A DNA stretch of 64,000 bases from Steroidobacteraceae bacterium. Its GTDB lineage: Bacteria > Pseudomonadota > Gammaproteobacteria > Steroidobacterales > Steroidobacteraceae. This document shows positions 48,232-60,744 of the stretch, piece by piece. Made by a program: the position numbers and the translations under genes. Every line of letters begins with the position of its first letter. The first letter of the stretch is position 1. The stretch is taken from NCBI GenBank assembly GCA_019187185.1, contig JABAQU010000006.1:1-64000 (forward strand). Reading direction: 5' to 3'. A model generated the notes under the pieces. The model was not told the DNA's origin. It worked only from the letters and a program-made list of their open reading frames with translations, and searched no databases.

Positions 48232-49193
48232 AGCTCGACCATCACGCAGGCCGCCACACCGAGGTGACGGAAGCCGTGGCATTCGGGCGCGTGGCGGTGC
48301 TGCTCGGCGGCAGCTCGACCGAGCGCGAAATCTCGCTGCTCTCGGGCAACGCCGTGCTCGCGGCACTGCAACGTCGCGGCGTCGACGCGCACGCGTTCGA
48401 TCCGCGCGAGCGGCCGCTCACGGACCTCCTCGGCGAGCGGTTCGATCGCGTGTGGATCGCGTTGCACGGTCCCGGTGGCGAGGACGGCACCGTGCAGGGC
48501 GCACTCGAGTGCCTCGGCATCCCTTACACGGGCAGTGGCGTGCTCGGCTCGGCCGTCTGCATGGACAAACTGCGTACCAAGCGGCTCGCGGCCGCAGTGG
48601 GCGTCGGCACTGCCGACTACGCGGTGCTGCGCGGCCCGGCGGATTTCGCCGGCGCGATCCGCCAGCTCGGCCTGCCGCTGATCGTCAAGCCCGCGACGCA
48701 GGGTTCGTCGGTCGGCATGTCGAAGGTCGAACGCGCCGAGGACCTGCCCGCGGCGTGGCAGGCGGCCGCGAGCCTCGAGCCCGTGGTGTTCGCCGAGCCC
48801 TGGATCACCGGCGCGGAGTACACGGTCGCGATCCTGAAGGGCCGCGCGCTGCCCTCGATCCGCATCGAGACGCCGAAGGTCTTCTACGACTACGAGGCGA
48901 AGTACTTTCGCAGTGACACGCGCTACTTCTGCCCGTCGGGCCTCGCGGCCGACGCCGAGGCGCGGCTCGGCGCGCTCGCGGTCACGGCCGTCGATGCCTG
49001 TGGCGCGAGCGGCTGGGGGCGCGCCGATTTCATGATGGATGCGCGCGGACGGCCGCTGCTGCTCGAGATCAACACCGTGCCGGGCATGACCGACCACAGC
49101 CTCGTGCCGATGGCGGCCCGCGCGATCGGCATCGATTTCGACGAGCTCGTGTGGCGTGTGCTCGAGACGAGCTTCGCGAGGACCCGCCGATGA
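48228..49193 (+). CDS. ddlB: D-alanine-D-alanine ligase
   Basis: An ATP-grasp enzyme that joins two D-Ala for MurF. The 321-residue protein has [36 protein letters not shown], the ATP-grasp [14 protein letters not shown], and the C-terminal [20 protein letters not shown]. Tyr/Ser residues expected for a D-Ala ligase rather than a D-lactate ligase fit the typical form. ATG 48228 overlaps murC. The first 18 residues are an unusual charged lead before the fold. Confidence 0.96.
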   Translation: MKLDHHAGRHTEVTEAVAFGRVAVLLGGSSTEREISLLSGNAVLAALQRRGVDAHAFDPRERPLTDLLGERFDRVWIALHGPGGEDGTVQGALECLGIPYTGSGVLGSAVCMDKLRTKRLAAAVGVGTADYAVLRGPADFAGAIRQLGLPLIVKPATQGSSVGMSKVERAEDLPAAWQAAASLEPVVFAEPWITGAEYTVAILKGRALPSIRIETPKVFYDYEAKYFRSDTRYFCPSGLAADAEARLGALAVTAVDACGASGWGRADFMMDARGRPLLLEINTVPGMTDHSLVPMAARAIGIDFDELVWRVLETSFARTRR

Positions 49194-49987
49194 GGCGCCT
49201 CAGGCCCCAGAACCGGCGCAAGCAGGCAGAGCGCGCGTGGCGGCTGCCGGCGATCGACTGGCGGCGCCTCGGCATGACGGCAGCGAGCATCGTGGCGCTC
49301 GCCGCCGCGGCCCTCGGCGTCGCGTGGGCGCTCGACCAGCCGGTCGAGACGATCACCGTCGAGGGGCGTTTCCAGCGCGTCTCGGCGCTCGATGTGGAAC
49401 AGGCGGTCAAGCAGCGCGTGCGCGGGGCGGGCTTCGTCAGCCTCGACCTCGAATCGGTGGGCCGCAGTCTCGCCACCATACCGTGGGTCGAGAGCGCGAG
49501 CGTGCAGCGTGCCTGGCCCCGCGGCCTGCGCGTGCACGTGACCGAGCAGGTGGCCGCCGCGCGCTGGGGCGCGAACGGGCTCCTCAACGCGCGCGGCGAG
49601 CTGTTCATTTCCGAGACCCGCCACATCCCGCCCGAGCTGCCGCAGCTGTCGGGGCCGCCCGGCACGGAACACGACGTCGCCGCGCGCTATCTCGCGGTAC
49701 GCGGGCGCCTGATGGAAGCAGGCATGCACCTGACGGCGATGCGCCTCGACGAACGCGGCGCCTGGGAATTCGACCTCGACAACGGCGTGACGGTGCGCCT
49801 CGGACGTCGCGACGTCGACGCGCGCTTCGAGCGCTTCATCGCCGCCGGTCTCGCGCTCGTCGCGGAGAGGAGCGGCGACATCGCCTACATCGACATGCGG
49901 TATTCGAACGGTTTCGCGGTCGGCTGGCGCGCGGGCGGCATGCGCCTCGCGACCGGCCGCGACACCGATGCCCACCCGGACGCCTGA
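49190..49987 (+). CDS. ftsQ: Cell division protein FtsQ
   Basis: A bitopic divisome protein that scaffolds FtsB/FtsL. The 265-residue protein has a basic cytoplasmic start, a membrane helix (about 28-46, [20 protein letters not shown]), the POTRA domain (about 50-120, [21 protein letters not shown]), and the beta domain ending in [14 protein letters not shown], the usual conserved patch. The start overlaps the ddlB stop (ATGA). ftsA follows after six bases. Confidence 0.95.
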   Translation: MRRLRPQNRRKQAERAWRLPAIDWRRLGMTAASIVALAAAALGVAWALDQPVETITVEGRFQRVSALDVEQAVKQRVRGAGFVSLDLESVGRSLATIPWVESASVQRAWPRGLRVHVTEQVAAARWGANGLLNARGELFISETRHIPPELPQLSGPPGTEHDVAARYLAVRGRLMEAGMHLTAMRLDERGAWEFDLDNGVTVRLGRRDVDARFERFIAAGLALVAERSGDIAYIDMRYSNGFAVGWRAGGMRLATGRDTDAHPDA

Positions 49988-49993
49988 GGAGCC

Positions 49994-51229
49994 ATGGCGA
50001 AACGCGCAGAAAGAACCCTGATCGTCGGCCTCGACATCGGCACCTCGAAAGTGGTGGCCCTCGTCGGCGAGGTCGCGCCCGACGGCACCATCGAAGTGAT
50101 CGGGCTCGGCTCGCAGCCGTCCCGCGGCCTGAAGAAGGGCGTGGTCGTCAACATCGAATCGACCGTGCAGTCGATCCAGCGCGCGGTCGAGGAGGCCGAG
50201 CTGATGGCGGGCTGCGAAATCCACTCGGTGTTCGCCGGCATCGCCGGCAGCCACGTGCGCAGCATCAACTCGCACGGCGTCGTCGCGATCCGCGACCGCG
50301 AAGTGTCGCAGCACGACGTGATGCACGTGATCGACGCGGCCAAGGCCGTCGCGATTCCCGCCGACCAGAAGATCCTGCACGTGCTGCCGCAGGAATTCAT
50401 CATCGACGGGCAGGAAGGCATCCGCGACCCGATCGGCATGTCGGGCGTGCGCCTCGAGGCGAAGGTGCACATCGTCACCGGCGCCGACAGTGCGGCGCAG
50501 AACATCGAGAAGTGCATCCAGCGCTGCGGCCTCGAGGTCGACGATGTCGTGCTCGAACAGCTCGCCTCGAGCTTCGCGACGCTGACCGAGGACGAGAAGG
50601 AACTCGGCGTGTGTCTCGTCGACATCGGCGGCGGCACGACCGACCTCGCCGTGTTCTCCGGAGGCGCGATCCGCCACACCGCCGTGATCCCGATCGCGGG
50701 CGACCAGGTCACGAACGACATCGCGGTATCGATGCGCACGCCGACGCACTACGCGGAAGACATCAAGGTGCGCTACGCGTGCGCGCTGTCGCAGCTCGCC
50801 AACCCCGACGAGAGCATCGAGGTGCCGAGCGTCGGCGACCGGCCCGCGCGGCGCCTGGCGCGCCAGACGCTCGCCGAGATCGTCGAGCCGCGCTACGAGG
50901 AACTGTTCGGGCTCGTGCGCGACGAGCTGCGTCACAGCGGCTTCGAGGAAGCGATCGCGGCCGGCGTCGTGCTGACGGGTGGCAGCGCCAAGATGGAAGG
51001 CGCGATCGAGCTCGCCGAGGAAGTGTTCCACGTGCCGGTGCGTCTCGGCCTGCCGCAGCAGGTGCAGGGCCTCACGGACGTCGTCAGGAACCCGATCCAT
51101 TCGACCGCTGTGGGGCTGCTGCTCTACGCGCGGGACAACGCTTTGCCGGGCAACCGGGGGCGCTCCATCGGAGGGAGCGCGAAGTCGATGCTGGACAGGA
51201 TGAAGTCGTGGTTCGCGGGTAATTTCTAG
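49994..51229 (+). CDS. ftsA: Cell division protein FtsA
   Basis: An actin-like ATPase that ties FtsZ filaments to the membrane and recruits later division proteins. The 411-residue protein has phosphate-1 LIVGLDIGTSKVVALVGE, the phosphate-2 site CLVDIGGGTTDLAVF, and the adenosine site VLTGGSAKMEG. The C-terminus SMLDRMKSWFAGNF is the amphipathic membrane-targeting helix. AGGAG lies seven bases before ATG 49994. Confidence 0.97.
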   Translation: MAKRAERTLIVGLDIGTSKVVALVGEVAPDGTIEVIGLGSQPSRGLKKGVVVNIESTVQSIQRAVEEAELMAGCEIHSVFAGIAGSHVRSINSHGVVAIRDREVSQHDVMHVIDAAKAVAIPADQKILHVLPQEFIIDGQEGIRDPIGMSGVRLEAKVHIVTGADSAAQNIEKCIQRCGLEVDDVVLEQLASSFATLTEDEKELGVCLVDIGGGTTDLAVFSGGAIRHTAVIPIAGDQVTNDIAVSMRTPTHYAEDIKVRYACALSQLANPDESIEVPSVGDRPARRLARQTLAEIVEPRYEELFGLVRDELRHSGFEEAIAAGVVLTGGSAKMEGAIELAEEVFHVPVRLGLPQQVQGLTDVVRNPIHSTAVGLLLYARDNALPGNRGRSIGGSAKSMLDRMKSWFAGNF

Positions 51230-51243
51230 TAAGGAGCGATGCA

Positions 51244-52431
51244 ATGTTCGAACTGATGGACGCATACAGCCAGAGCGCCGTGATCAAGGTGCTCGGGGTC
51301 GGCGGCGGCGGCGGCAACGCCGTGGCGCACATGGTCGCCGCAGGGATCGAGGGCGTGGAGTTCCTGTGCATCAACACCGATGCGCAGGCGCTCAAGCACT
51401 CGAAGGTGAAAACGGCGCTGCAGATCGGCGCCAACATGACGAAGGGCCTCGGCGCCGGCGCCGATCCGGAAGTGGGCCGCCAGGCCGCGATGGAGGATCG
51501 TGACCGCATCATCGAGATGATCGAGGGCTGCGACATGCTCTTCATCACCGCGGGCATGGGCGGCGGCACCGGCACGGGCGCGGCGCCCGTCGTCGCGCAG
51601 GTCGCGAAGGAACTCGGCATCCTGACCGTCGCGGTCGTCACGAAGCCGTTCGAGATGGAAGGCGGCAAGCGCATGCTGGTCGCGGAGCACGGCATGGCCG
51701 AGCTCGGCAAGTATGTCGATTCGCTGATCACGATCCCGAACCAGAAGCTGCTGACGGTGCTCGGGCCGCAGATCACGTTGCTCGATGCGTTCAAGTCCGC
51801 CAATCAGGTGCTGCAGGGCGCCGTGCAGGGCATCGCCGAGCTGATCACGCGGCCGGGTCTCATCAACGTCGATTTCGCGGACGTGCGGACCGTGATGTCG
51901 GAAACCGGCATGGCGATGATGGGCTCGGGCTCGGCGAGCGGCGAGGGCCGCGCGCGCGAGGCGGCCGAGGCGGCCGTGTCGTCGCCGCTGCTCGAGGACA
52001 TCAATCTCTCGGGCGCGCACGGCGTGCTCGTGAACGTGACCGCCGGCATGGACCTGTCGATCGGCGAATTCCAGGAGGTGGGCTCGATCGTCAAGCAGTA
52101 CGCCTCGGAAGACGCGACCGTCGTCGTCGGCACCGTGATCGACCCGGAGCTCTCGAACCAGATCCGCGTCACCGTGGTGGCCACGGGCCTCGGCCGCATC
52201 GCGGCGGCTCCCGCGGCGCGCCCGCGCGACTATGCCCGCGAGGCCGCCGCGACACGTGCCGAACCGCCGATGCGGGTCGTGCGACGCTCGCCGCTGAGCC
52301 ACGCGGACTACACGGCACTCGACCGGCCGACCGTGCAGCGCCAGCGTGCCGTCGGCGACGGACTGCGTGCGGATGTCGAGGCCGAGGACGTGCTCGACAT
52401 CCCCGCGTTCCTGCGCCGCCAGGCCGACTGA
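51244..52431 (+). CDS. ftsZ: Cell division protein FtsZ
   Basis: The tubulin-like GTPase that builds the Z ring. The 395-residue protein has the GTP site [13 protein letters not shown], the tubulin signature [15 protein letters not shown], the T7 segment [13 protein letters not shown] with catalytic Asp, an Ala/Arg-rich linker, and the C-terminal peptide [11 protein letters not shown] that binds FtsA and ZipA. TAAGGAG lies nine bases before the ATG. Confidence 0.98.
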   Translation: MFELMDAYSQSAVIKVLGVGGGGGNAVAHMVAAGIEGVEFLCINTDAQALKHSKVKTALQIGANMTKGLGAGADPEVGRQAAMEDRDRIIEMIEGCDMLFITAGMGGGTGTGAAPVVAQVAKELGILTVAVVTKPFEMEGGKRMLVAEHGMAELGKYVDSLITIPNQKLLTVLGPQITLLDAFKSANQVLQGAVQGIAELITRPGLINVDFADVRTVMSETGMAMMGSGSASGEGRAREAAEAAVSSPLLEDINLSGAHGVLVNVTAGMDLSIGEFQEVGSIVKQYASEDATVVVGTVIDPELSNQIRVTVVATGLGRIAAAPAARPRDYAREAAATRAEPPMRVVRRSPLSHADYTALDRPTVQRQRAVGDGLRADVEAEDVLDIPAFLRRQAD

Positions 52432-52550
52432 CGCCCGGGTCTGGCTTGTGGTACGGTAGCGCCCCGTTCCTGCCGGGGCCGGTGCGCCTCGTCGGCGCCT
52501 CGCTCCAGCCGGTTTCCGTCAACGGGATCGGGCGCTACCGCTTACTGCCA

Positions 52551-53474
52551 ATGGTCGGTCAAAGAACTCTCAGGAACGCGATCCGCGCGTCGGGCGTGGG
52601 GCTGCACACGGGCACGAAGGTGCTGATGACGGTGCGGCCCGCTCCGCCCGACCACGGCATCGTCTTCCGCCGCGTCGATCTCGAGCCGCCGGTCGACATT
52701 CCCGCTTCGGCGGAGAACGTCGGCGAGACGACGCTCGGTACCGTGCTCGTGAAACAAGGCGCCCGCGTCTCGACGATCGAGCACCTGATGTCGGCGTTCG
52801 CGGGGCTCGGCATCGACAATGCGATCGTCGAGGTGAACGCGCCCGAGGTGCCGATCATGGACGGCAGCGCGGGCCCGTTCGTGTTCCTGCTGCAGTCGGC
52901 GGGCATCGAAGAGCAGGACGTGCCGAAGCGCTTCGTGCGCATCCTGCGCACCGTGAGGGTCGAGGACGGCGACAAGTGGGCGCAGTTCGATCCGTTCGAC
53001 GGCTTCAAGGTGAATTTCCGCATCGAGTTCGATCACCCGATTTTCCGGCGCCGCACGCAGTCGGCGTCGATGGATTTCTCGACGACCTCGTTCCTGAAGG
53101 AAGTGAGCCGCGCGCGCACCTTCGGCTTCATGCGCGACCTCGAGACCATGCGCTCGCACAATCTCGCGCTCGGCGGCAATCTCGACAACGCGATCGTCCT
53201 CGACGACGAGGGCATCATGAACGAGGACGGGCTGCGTTACGAAGACGAATTCGTGAAGCACAAGATCCTCGACGCGATCGGGGACCTGTATCTGCTGGGC
53301 CACAGCCTCATCGGCGAGTTCAGTGGCTACAAGTCCGGCCACGGGCTCAACAACCGGCTGCTGCGCGCGCTGCGCGCCGACACGGACGCCTGGCAGGAGG
53401 TCGTGTTCGAAAGCGACCGGGACACGCCGATCCACTACGTCGGCACCGAGGCGCTGCCGACCACCGCCGCCTGA
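52551..53474 (+). CDS. lpxC: UDP-3-O-acyl-N-acetylglucosamine deacetylase LpxC
   Basis: The zinc enzyme for the committed step of lipid A synthesis. The 307-residue protein has [19 protein letters not shown], zinc ligands in [12 protein letters not shown] (His) and the later [14 protein letters not shown] (His, Asp), and the catalytic [16 protein letters not shown] 52551 fits the usual MIKQRTLKN-type start; an upstream GTG (52446) would add 35 unsupported residues. The 119-base gap after ftsZ leaves room for its own promoter, though none is clear. Confidence 0.97.
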   Translation: MVGQRTLRNAIRASGVGLHTGTKVLMTVRPAPPDHGIVFRRVDLEPPVDIPASAENVGETTLGTVLVKQGARVSTIEHLMSAFAGLGIDNAIVEVNAPEVPIMDGSAGPFVFLLQSAGIEEQDVPKRFVRILRTVRVEDGDKWAQFDPFDGFKVNFRIEFDHPIFRRRTQSASMDFSTTSFLKEVSRARTFGFMRDLETMRSHNLALGGNLDNAIVLDDEGIMNEDGLRYEDEFVKHKILDAIGDLYLLGHSLIGEFSGYKSGHGLNNRLLRALRADTDAWQEVVFESDRDTPIHYVGTEALPTTAA

Positions 53475-53478
53475 TCCG

Positions 53479-53496
53479 GGCGCGCGTCAGCGCGCC
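53479..53496. terminator. Hairpin between convergent lpxC and dciA
   Basis: GGCGCGC-GTCA-GCGCGCC straddles the dciA stop codon and follows lpxC by four bases. It may stop transcription from both sides; no T-run is seen. Confidence 0.35.
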
Positions 53497-53855
53497 GGCG
53501 GCAGGATTTTCACGCGCACTTCGGTGACGCCCGGTTCGACGCCGCGGGCCTGCGCGAGGACGCCATCGAGTTCGAACCGCAACCGTGCGGCCCATGCCGC
53601 CGATGCGACATAAACCGTCAGCACCGCCCCGCGCCGCGCGGCCGAGGTGACCTCGCGGGCGAGGTCGGCCGGCAGCCAGCCCCGGACGAGGTCGAGCCAG
53701 CCCCGGGCCGCTGCGGCACGCTGCTGCAGGGCAGCCATCGGGGAGGCCGAGCGGGCGAGGAGGTCGGCCAGCGGGCGCGGTTTACCATATCGGGGAGACC
53801 CTGATTTTCCGGTCTGTGCGCCAGTCTTCTTGTGTCGATCCCCCGTCTTCGGCAT
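53487..53855 (-). CDS. dciA: DUF721 protein, DciA-like replicative helicase loader
   Basis: A 122-residue DUF721 protein. DciA is known as the ancestral loader of the DnaB helicase in bacteria without phage-derived DnaC. The N-terminal part is basic and flexible; the domain spans about 30-120 (PRPLADLLARSASPMAALQQRAAAARGW, then TVYVASAAWAARLRFELDGVL). ATG 53855 has GGGGG five bases upstream; the longer frame runs through the divergent peptidase gene and is rejected. The position between lpxC and secA is conserved in gammaproteobacteria. Confidence 0.85.
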   Translation of the reverse strand: MPKTGDRHKKTGAQTGKSGSPRYGKPRPLADLLARSASPMAALQQRAAAARGWLDLVRGWLPADLAREVTSAARRGAVLTVYVASAAWAARLRFELDGVLAQARGVEPGVTEVRVKILPPAR

Positions 53856-53886
53856 ATTGCCCCCGCCATTGGACCGAGCATAACGG

Positions 53887-54807
53887 ATGAACCTGATTTT
53901 CTTCTCTCGGCGCGAGGGGCGCGCGCGGCACGTGAACCTGGCCCATCCCGTGACGCTGGGAGCCGTGGGAGCGCTGGCGCTCGGCGTGCTCGGCGTCGCT
54001 TTCGTGCTCGGTCTCGAACTCGGGCAGCGTTCCGGCAAGGCCTTCACCCGCGGCGACGCGACCCACTGGTCCGAGGTCGTCGAGCGGCAGCAGGCCGAAA
54101 TCGCCGACATGAAGCGTGTGCTGCAGGAGCGCGTCGACGCGATCTCGATGCGCATGGGGCAGGTCAACGGCCGCATGATCCGCCTCGACGCACTCGGCAA
54201 ACGCCTGACCGAAATGGCGAACATCGATTCGCGCGAATTCAACTTCGACGCGCCGCCCCCGGCGGGTGGCCCCGACGAGGGTGACGGCGGCGTCGCCGCA
54301 CAGATTCCCGATCTCACGAACATGCTGACGGACCTCGAGTCGCGGGTCGACCTGCGCGACGCGCAGCTGACAGCGCTCGAAAACGTGCTGATCGCGCGCC
54401 AGTTGCGCGACCAGATCCACCCGGAAGGTCGCCCGGTGCGTCAGGGCTTCATTTCCTCGTATTTCGGCTCCCGCCAGGACCCGTTCACGGGCCATGGCGC
54501 CTTCCACAAGGGGCTGGATTTCGCCTCGCAGGCCGGCGATGACGTCGTCGCGGTCGCCGCGGGCATCGTCACCTGGGCAGGTGAGCGCTCCGGTTACGGC
54601 CAGCTCGTCGAGATCAACCACGGCAACGGCTATGTGACCCGCTACGGCCACAACCGCCGCAGCCTCGTCGCGGTCGGCGATACGGTCCAGCGTGGCGACG
54701 TGATCGCGCAGGTCGGCTCCACGGGCCGCTCGACGGGGCCTCATGTGCATTTCGAAGTGTTGAAGAACGGCCGCCAGGTCGATCCGCTCACCTTCATCGG
54801 CCGCTGA
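53887..54807 (+). CDS. Membrane-anchored M23 family peptidase
   Basis: A LytM-domain zinc peptidase of the peptidoglycan endopeptidase group. The 306-residue protein has a membrane helix (22-45), a coiled-coil (about 60-170, VVERQQAEIADMKRVLQERV), and the LytM domain (about 185-305). Metal and catalytic residues are HKGLD (H207, D211) and HVHFE (H286, H288), with GHNRR in between, so it is likely active. It sits before secA, as similar genes do in many gamma- and betaproteobacteria. It is divergent from dciA by 31 bases. Confidence 0.93.
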   Translation: MNLIFFSRREGRARHVNLAHPVTLGAVGALALGVLGVAFVLGLELGQRSGKAFTRGDATHWSEVVERQQAEIADMKRVLQERVDAISMRMGQVNGRMIRLDALGKRLTEMANIDSREFNFDAPPPAGGPDEGDGGVAAQIPDLTNMLTDLESRVDLRDAQLTALENVLIARQLRDQIHPEGRPVRQGFISSYFGSRQDPFTGHGAFHKGLDFASQAGDDVVAVAAGIVTWAGERSGYGQLVEINHGNGYVTRYGHNRRSLVAVGDTVQRGDVIAQVGSTGRSTGPHVHFEVLKNGRQVDPLTFIGR

Positions 54808-54866
54808 CTGCCGGCGCGCCGGCGCGGCCCGCCCGGGAATCATTTCCGCCCGGCGTCGTCTATCCG

Positions 54867-54872
54867 TACAAT
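54867..54872 (+). promoter_or_regulatory. Candidate -10 box for secA
   Basis: TACAAT lies 68 bases before the secA start with a predicted start near 54879. The -35 position (TTCCGC) is weak. A GCCGGCGCGCCGGC palindrome at 54810-54823, just after the peptidase gene, may be a hairpin between the units. Confidence 0.4.
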
Positions 54873-54939
54873 ATCCGGCCTTTCACCGTCAGGGCGCTTG
54901 TAAGCCTCTGATCGGGCTAATTTTTTTCAAGGACACCCC

Positions 54940-57704
<2,765 letters not shown>

Positions 57705-57708
<4 letters not shown>

Positions 57709-59597
57709 CGCCGGGTCGCACGCTGCCGCGCTTTCGCGTGGTGGCTGCCGCCCTGTTCGATCGCGAAGGCCGCGTGCTGCTGGCCGATCGTCCGCCCGGC
57801 AAGCACCTCGCCGGGTGCTGGGAGTTTCCCGGCGGCAAGCGGGCGCCCGGCGAGGGCGCGCGCACCGCGCTCGATCGTGAGCTCGCCGAGGAACTCGGCA
57901 TCGAAGTACTGTCGGCGCGACCGTGGGCTTCGGTTTCTCACGATTACCCGGATCGGGGCATCGACCTTACGCTGTGGCTGGTCGAAGCCTGGCGCGGTGA
58001 ACCCCGGCCGCTCGACGGACAGCGCCTCGCCTGGGTGTCGCCCCGCGACCTCGGCGGCTGGGCAATCCTGGAAGCCGATCAACCATTTGTGCGTGCCCTG
58101 GGCGCGCTGGCCGCAACCTCGTCGGGCGAGACCACCATGACAGAACCGCAGACCTTCGATGTTCGCAATCCGCGTACCGGCGAGGTCGATTATCGGTTCA
58201 CTGCGCCGACCTCGGCGGAGCTCGCGCGCACGATCGCGGCGCTGCGCGCGCAGCAGCCGGCATGGCGCGACGCCGGCCTCGACCGGCGCATCGAGGTCAT
58301 GCAGCGCTTCCGCGCGGCGCTCCTCGCGCGCGCGGACGAAATCGCCGCCGCGCTGACCGTCGACACGGGCCGTCACCTGATCGAGGTCGGCGAGGTCCAC
58401 GCCGTGGCGGCCGCGATCGACCGCTGGTGCCGCAAGGTGCCGGACCTCGGGCCGCTGCCCGATGGGCGCTCCGAGGGCCTGCCGTCGGTCGAGTACGGCT
58501 ATCAGCTCGTGCCGTATGCGCTCGTTGGCGCGATCAGTCCGTGGAACTTCCCGCTGATCCTGTCGTTCATCGACGCGGTACCGGCGCTGCTCGCCGGCTG
58601 TGCGGTGCTGCTGAAGCCGAGCGAAGTGACGCCGCGCTGGATCGCTCCCGCGCAACGCGCGCTCGACGCCGTGCCCGAGCTCGCCGCGGTGCTCGCGATC
58701 TGCCCGGGCGGGCGCGAAACGGGTGAAACGCTGGTCGCCTCGGTCGATGTGGTCTGCTTCACCGGCAGCGTCAGGACCGGACGGCTCGTCGCGGCGAACG
58801 CGGCGGCGCATTTCATTCCGGCTTTCCTCGAGCTCGGCGGCAACGACCCGGCGATCATCACCGCCGGCGCGGACATCGAGCGCGCCACCGACGCGGTGCT
58901 GCGCGCGTCGATCACCGCGAGCGGCCAGGCCTGCCAGTCGCTCGAGCGCGTGTACGTCGACCGGCGCATCTTCGCGCCCTTCATCGAGCGCCTCACGGCC
59001 AAGGCGCGCGCCGTCGACATCAACTGGCCCGACATCCACCGCGGCTCCGTGGGGCCGTTCATCTTCGCCGCACAGGCGCAGGTCGTCGAGCGGCAGCTCG
59101 CCGATGCCGTGGCGAAGGGGGCAACCGTGCTCGCGGGCGGCACGATCGAGCGCCACGGTGGCGCGTGGTTGCGACCGACGGTGCTCGTCGATGTCACGCA
59201 CGCAATGCAGGTGATGACCGAGGAAACCTTCGGTCCCGTGATCCCGGTGATGGCGTACGACTCGATCGAGGAAGCGATCGCACTCGCGAACGACGGCATC
59301 TACGGCCTGTCCGCCGCGGTGATGGCGGGAACACTGGAAGAGGCGGAAGCGATCGGCCGGCAACTCGATGTCGGCGCGGTGAGCCTCAACGACTGCTCGC
59401 TGACCGCGCAGATGTTCGAGGCCGAAAAGAATTCCTTCAAGCAATCCGGGCTCGGCGGCTCGCGGATGGGCGCGGCCGGGTACCTGCGCTTCTTCCGCAC
59501 CAAGGCGCTGCTGCGCCAGACCGGCGCGCCGGCCACGGTGGCCATGCTCGCCGAGGAGAACGCGGCGCCGGCGAGCGCCGCGGCGCACTCGCGCTAA
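57705..59597 (+). CDS. Nudix hydrolase (MutT type) fused to aldehyde dehydrogenase
   Basis: One frame of 630 residues with two enzymes. Residues 1-138 are a MutT-type Nudix domain with the full box [21 protein letters not shown] (G44 to I66 in all); MutT removes 8-oxo-dGTP from the nucleotide pool. Residues about 145-630 are an NAD(P) aldehyde dehydrogenase with the conserved SPWNFPL, general-base Glu376 (FLELGGNDP) and catalytic Cys410 ([10 protein letters not shown]). No stop lies between them. ATG 58137 (codon 145) is where a separate dehydrogenase would begin, but it has only a weak GGCGAG before it. ATG 57705 overlaps the secA stop (ATGA), fitting the usual secA-mutT order. The aldehyde is unknown. 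The stop overlaps vapC by four bases. Confidence 0.85.
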
Positions 59598-59989
59598 CCC
59601 GCGAATTCGATGCGGGCGTGGTGCCCGTGGGTGTGCGAGAGTCGGCGGTCGCAGGTGAGCAGCGGGGCGTCGAGCGCCTCGGCCAGCGAGACGTAGGCGG
59701 CGTCGTACGCCGAAAGCTGGTGTCGCAATTCCCAGATGCGTGCAGCGAGCGCCCGATGGCCGATCGCATCGATCGGCAGGTCATGGAAGGCCTCGAGCGC
59801 GGAGAGCGCACGTTCCGCCGAGACTTCACCGCCGAGGGCCAGGCGCCTCAGCACCTGCAGCACTTCGAGTTCGATGAGTTCGGGCGCCGCCAGCGATTCG
59901 TGGGAGGCGAACAGGCGGTCGGCGATCGAAGTTGCGGGCGATCTCGCAAGAATGAGCGTGAGCACGGCCGACGCGTCGACCACGATCAT
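59594..59989 (-). CDS. vapC: PIN-domain toxin, VapC-like
   Basis: A 131-residue PIN-domain ribonuclease; VapC toxins cut tRNA or rRNA when the antitoxin is lost. The acidic site is complete: D5 (MIVVDASAVL), E42 (IELEVLQ), D96 (YDAAYVSLA) and D114 (LLTCDRRL). ATG 59989 overlaps the antitoxin stop (ATGA). The frame is open upstream through the antitoxin but has no homology there. Its stop codon shares bases with the convergent aldehyde dehydrogenase stop. Confidence 0.9.
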   Translation of the reverse strand: MIVVDASAVLTLILARSPATSIADRLFASHESLAAPELIELEVLQVLRRLALGGEVSAERALSALEAFHDLPIDAIGHRALAARIWELRHQLSAYDAAYVSLAEALDAPLLTCDRRLSHTHGHHARIEFAG

Positions 59990-60216
59990 CGACGGTCGCG
60001 CTCCTGGCGGAGCATCGACACGACAGAAGTCTTTGTTTTCACGGGAGAAAGCTGGGCCAGCCGGGCGCGCACCTGCGACGCGGTCGGCCGTTCGCTCAGC
60101 TTCGAGACTTCGCGGAGCAGGTAAGCGGACAGTGTCATGCCCTCGAGCGACGCCTGTGCCTTCAGGCGGCGATGGATCTCTTCGGGCACATGCCGGATCT
60201 GGATCATGCGGGACAT
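59986..60216 (-). CDS. vapB: Antitoxin of the VapBC/FitAB type
   Basis: A 76-residue protein with a ribbon-helix-helix N-terminus (MIQIRHVPEEIHRRLKAQASLEGMTLSAYLLREV), like FitA and plasmid-stability antitoxins. A basic tail with KTKTSVVSMLRQERDRR should bind the toxin active site. ATG 60216 or the in-frame ATG 60207 may be used. It is coupled to the toxin by a four-base overlap. It probably binds the palindrome just upstream. Confidence 0.88.
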   Translation of the reverse strand: MSRMIQIRHVPEEIHRRLKAQASLEGMTLSAYLLREVSKLSERPTASQVRARLAQLSPVKTKTSVVSMLRQERDRR

Positions 60217-60232
60217 GCTGCAACGCTATTTG

Positions 60233-60251
60233 CATGTGCTCCACATGTCAA
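60233..60251 (-). promoter_or_regulatory. vapBC -35 box and palindromic operator
   Basis: On the minus strand a perfect TTGACA (60251-60246) starts the promoter. The palindrome CATGTG-GAG-CACATG (60247-60233) overlaps it and fills the spacer; TAGCGT 17 bases after the -35 is the likely -10. This is a typical site for self-repression by a ribbon-helix-helix antitoxin. Confidence 0.7.
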
Positions 60252-60312
60252 TCTGGCGTGAACCGCGCGAAATGCGCGCTACAATGCGGCCCCCGGAACC
60301 GACAGGCGCACC

Positions 60313-60699
60313 ATGGCGAACGAACCGAACCTGCCCGATATCCAGCTCGACGCCGAGAGCCTCTACCGCGAGGAAGTGTTCACGGATCGCAAGGCGGGAA
60401 CATTGCGCCGGCTCGTGCCGATCACGGCCGAGGGCGCCGACGACCCGCGCCGCGACGTGCTCTATTCGGGCCAGACCCAGTTGCTGACACCGGGCGGCGT
60501 GCTGCCGCTCGCCTTCGAGATCGACGCGAAGACGCTCCCCGAAGCGCTCGCGAAGTTCTCCGAGTCGGTCAAGGTCGCACTCGAGCAGGCGATCGACGAA
60601 GCACGCGAATACCGACGCGAAGCGGCCTCGCGGATCGTCGTGCCGGAGGCCGGTGGTCTCGGGCCGATGGGCCCCGGCGGCAAGCTGAAGCTGCCGTAG
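60313..60699 (+). CDS. Conserved hypothetical cytoplasmic protein
   Basis: A 128-residue protein of unknown function. It has no signal peptide or membrane helix. The sequence SLYREEVFTDRKAGTLRRLVPI is followed by LYSGQTQLLTPGGVLPLAFEI and a helix rich in Glu/Arg (SESVKVALEQAIDEAREYRREAA). It ends in a Gly-rich stretch GGLGPMGPGGKLKLP. I recall similar short proteins in other gammaproteobacteria, but cannot name a family. It stands alone between vapBC and the peptidase gene. Confidence 0.75.
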   Translation: MANEPNLPDIQLDAESLYREEVFTDRKAGTLRRLVPITAEGADDPRRDVLYSGQTQLLTPGGVLPLAFEIDAKTLPEALAKFSESVKVALEQAIDEAREYRREAASRIVVPEAGGLGPMGPGGKLKLP

Positions 60700-60744
60700 G
60701 TCCTCGCCGGCGAAGCGCTGCAACGGCCAAGTGCAGGAAACAAC

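Noticed and set aside
52446-52550. 35-residue N-terminal extension of LpxC
   Set aside because: Homology starts at MVGQRTLRN; the extension lies in the ftsZ-lpxC gap and looks non-coding.
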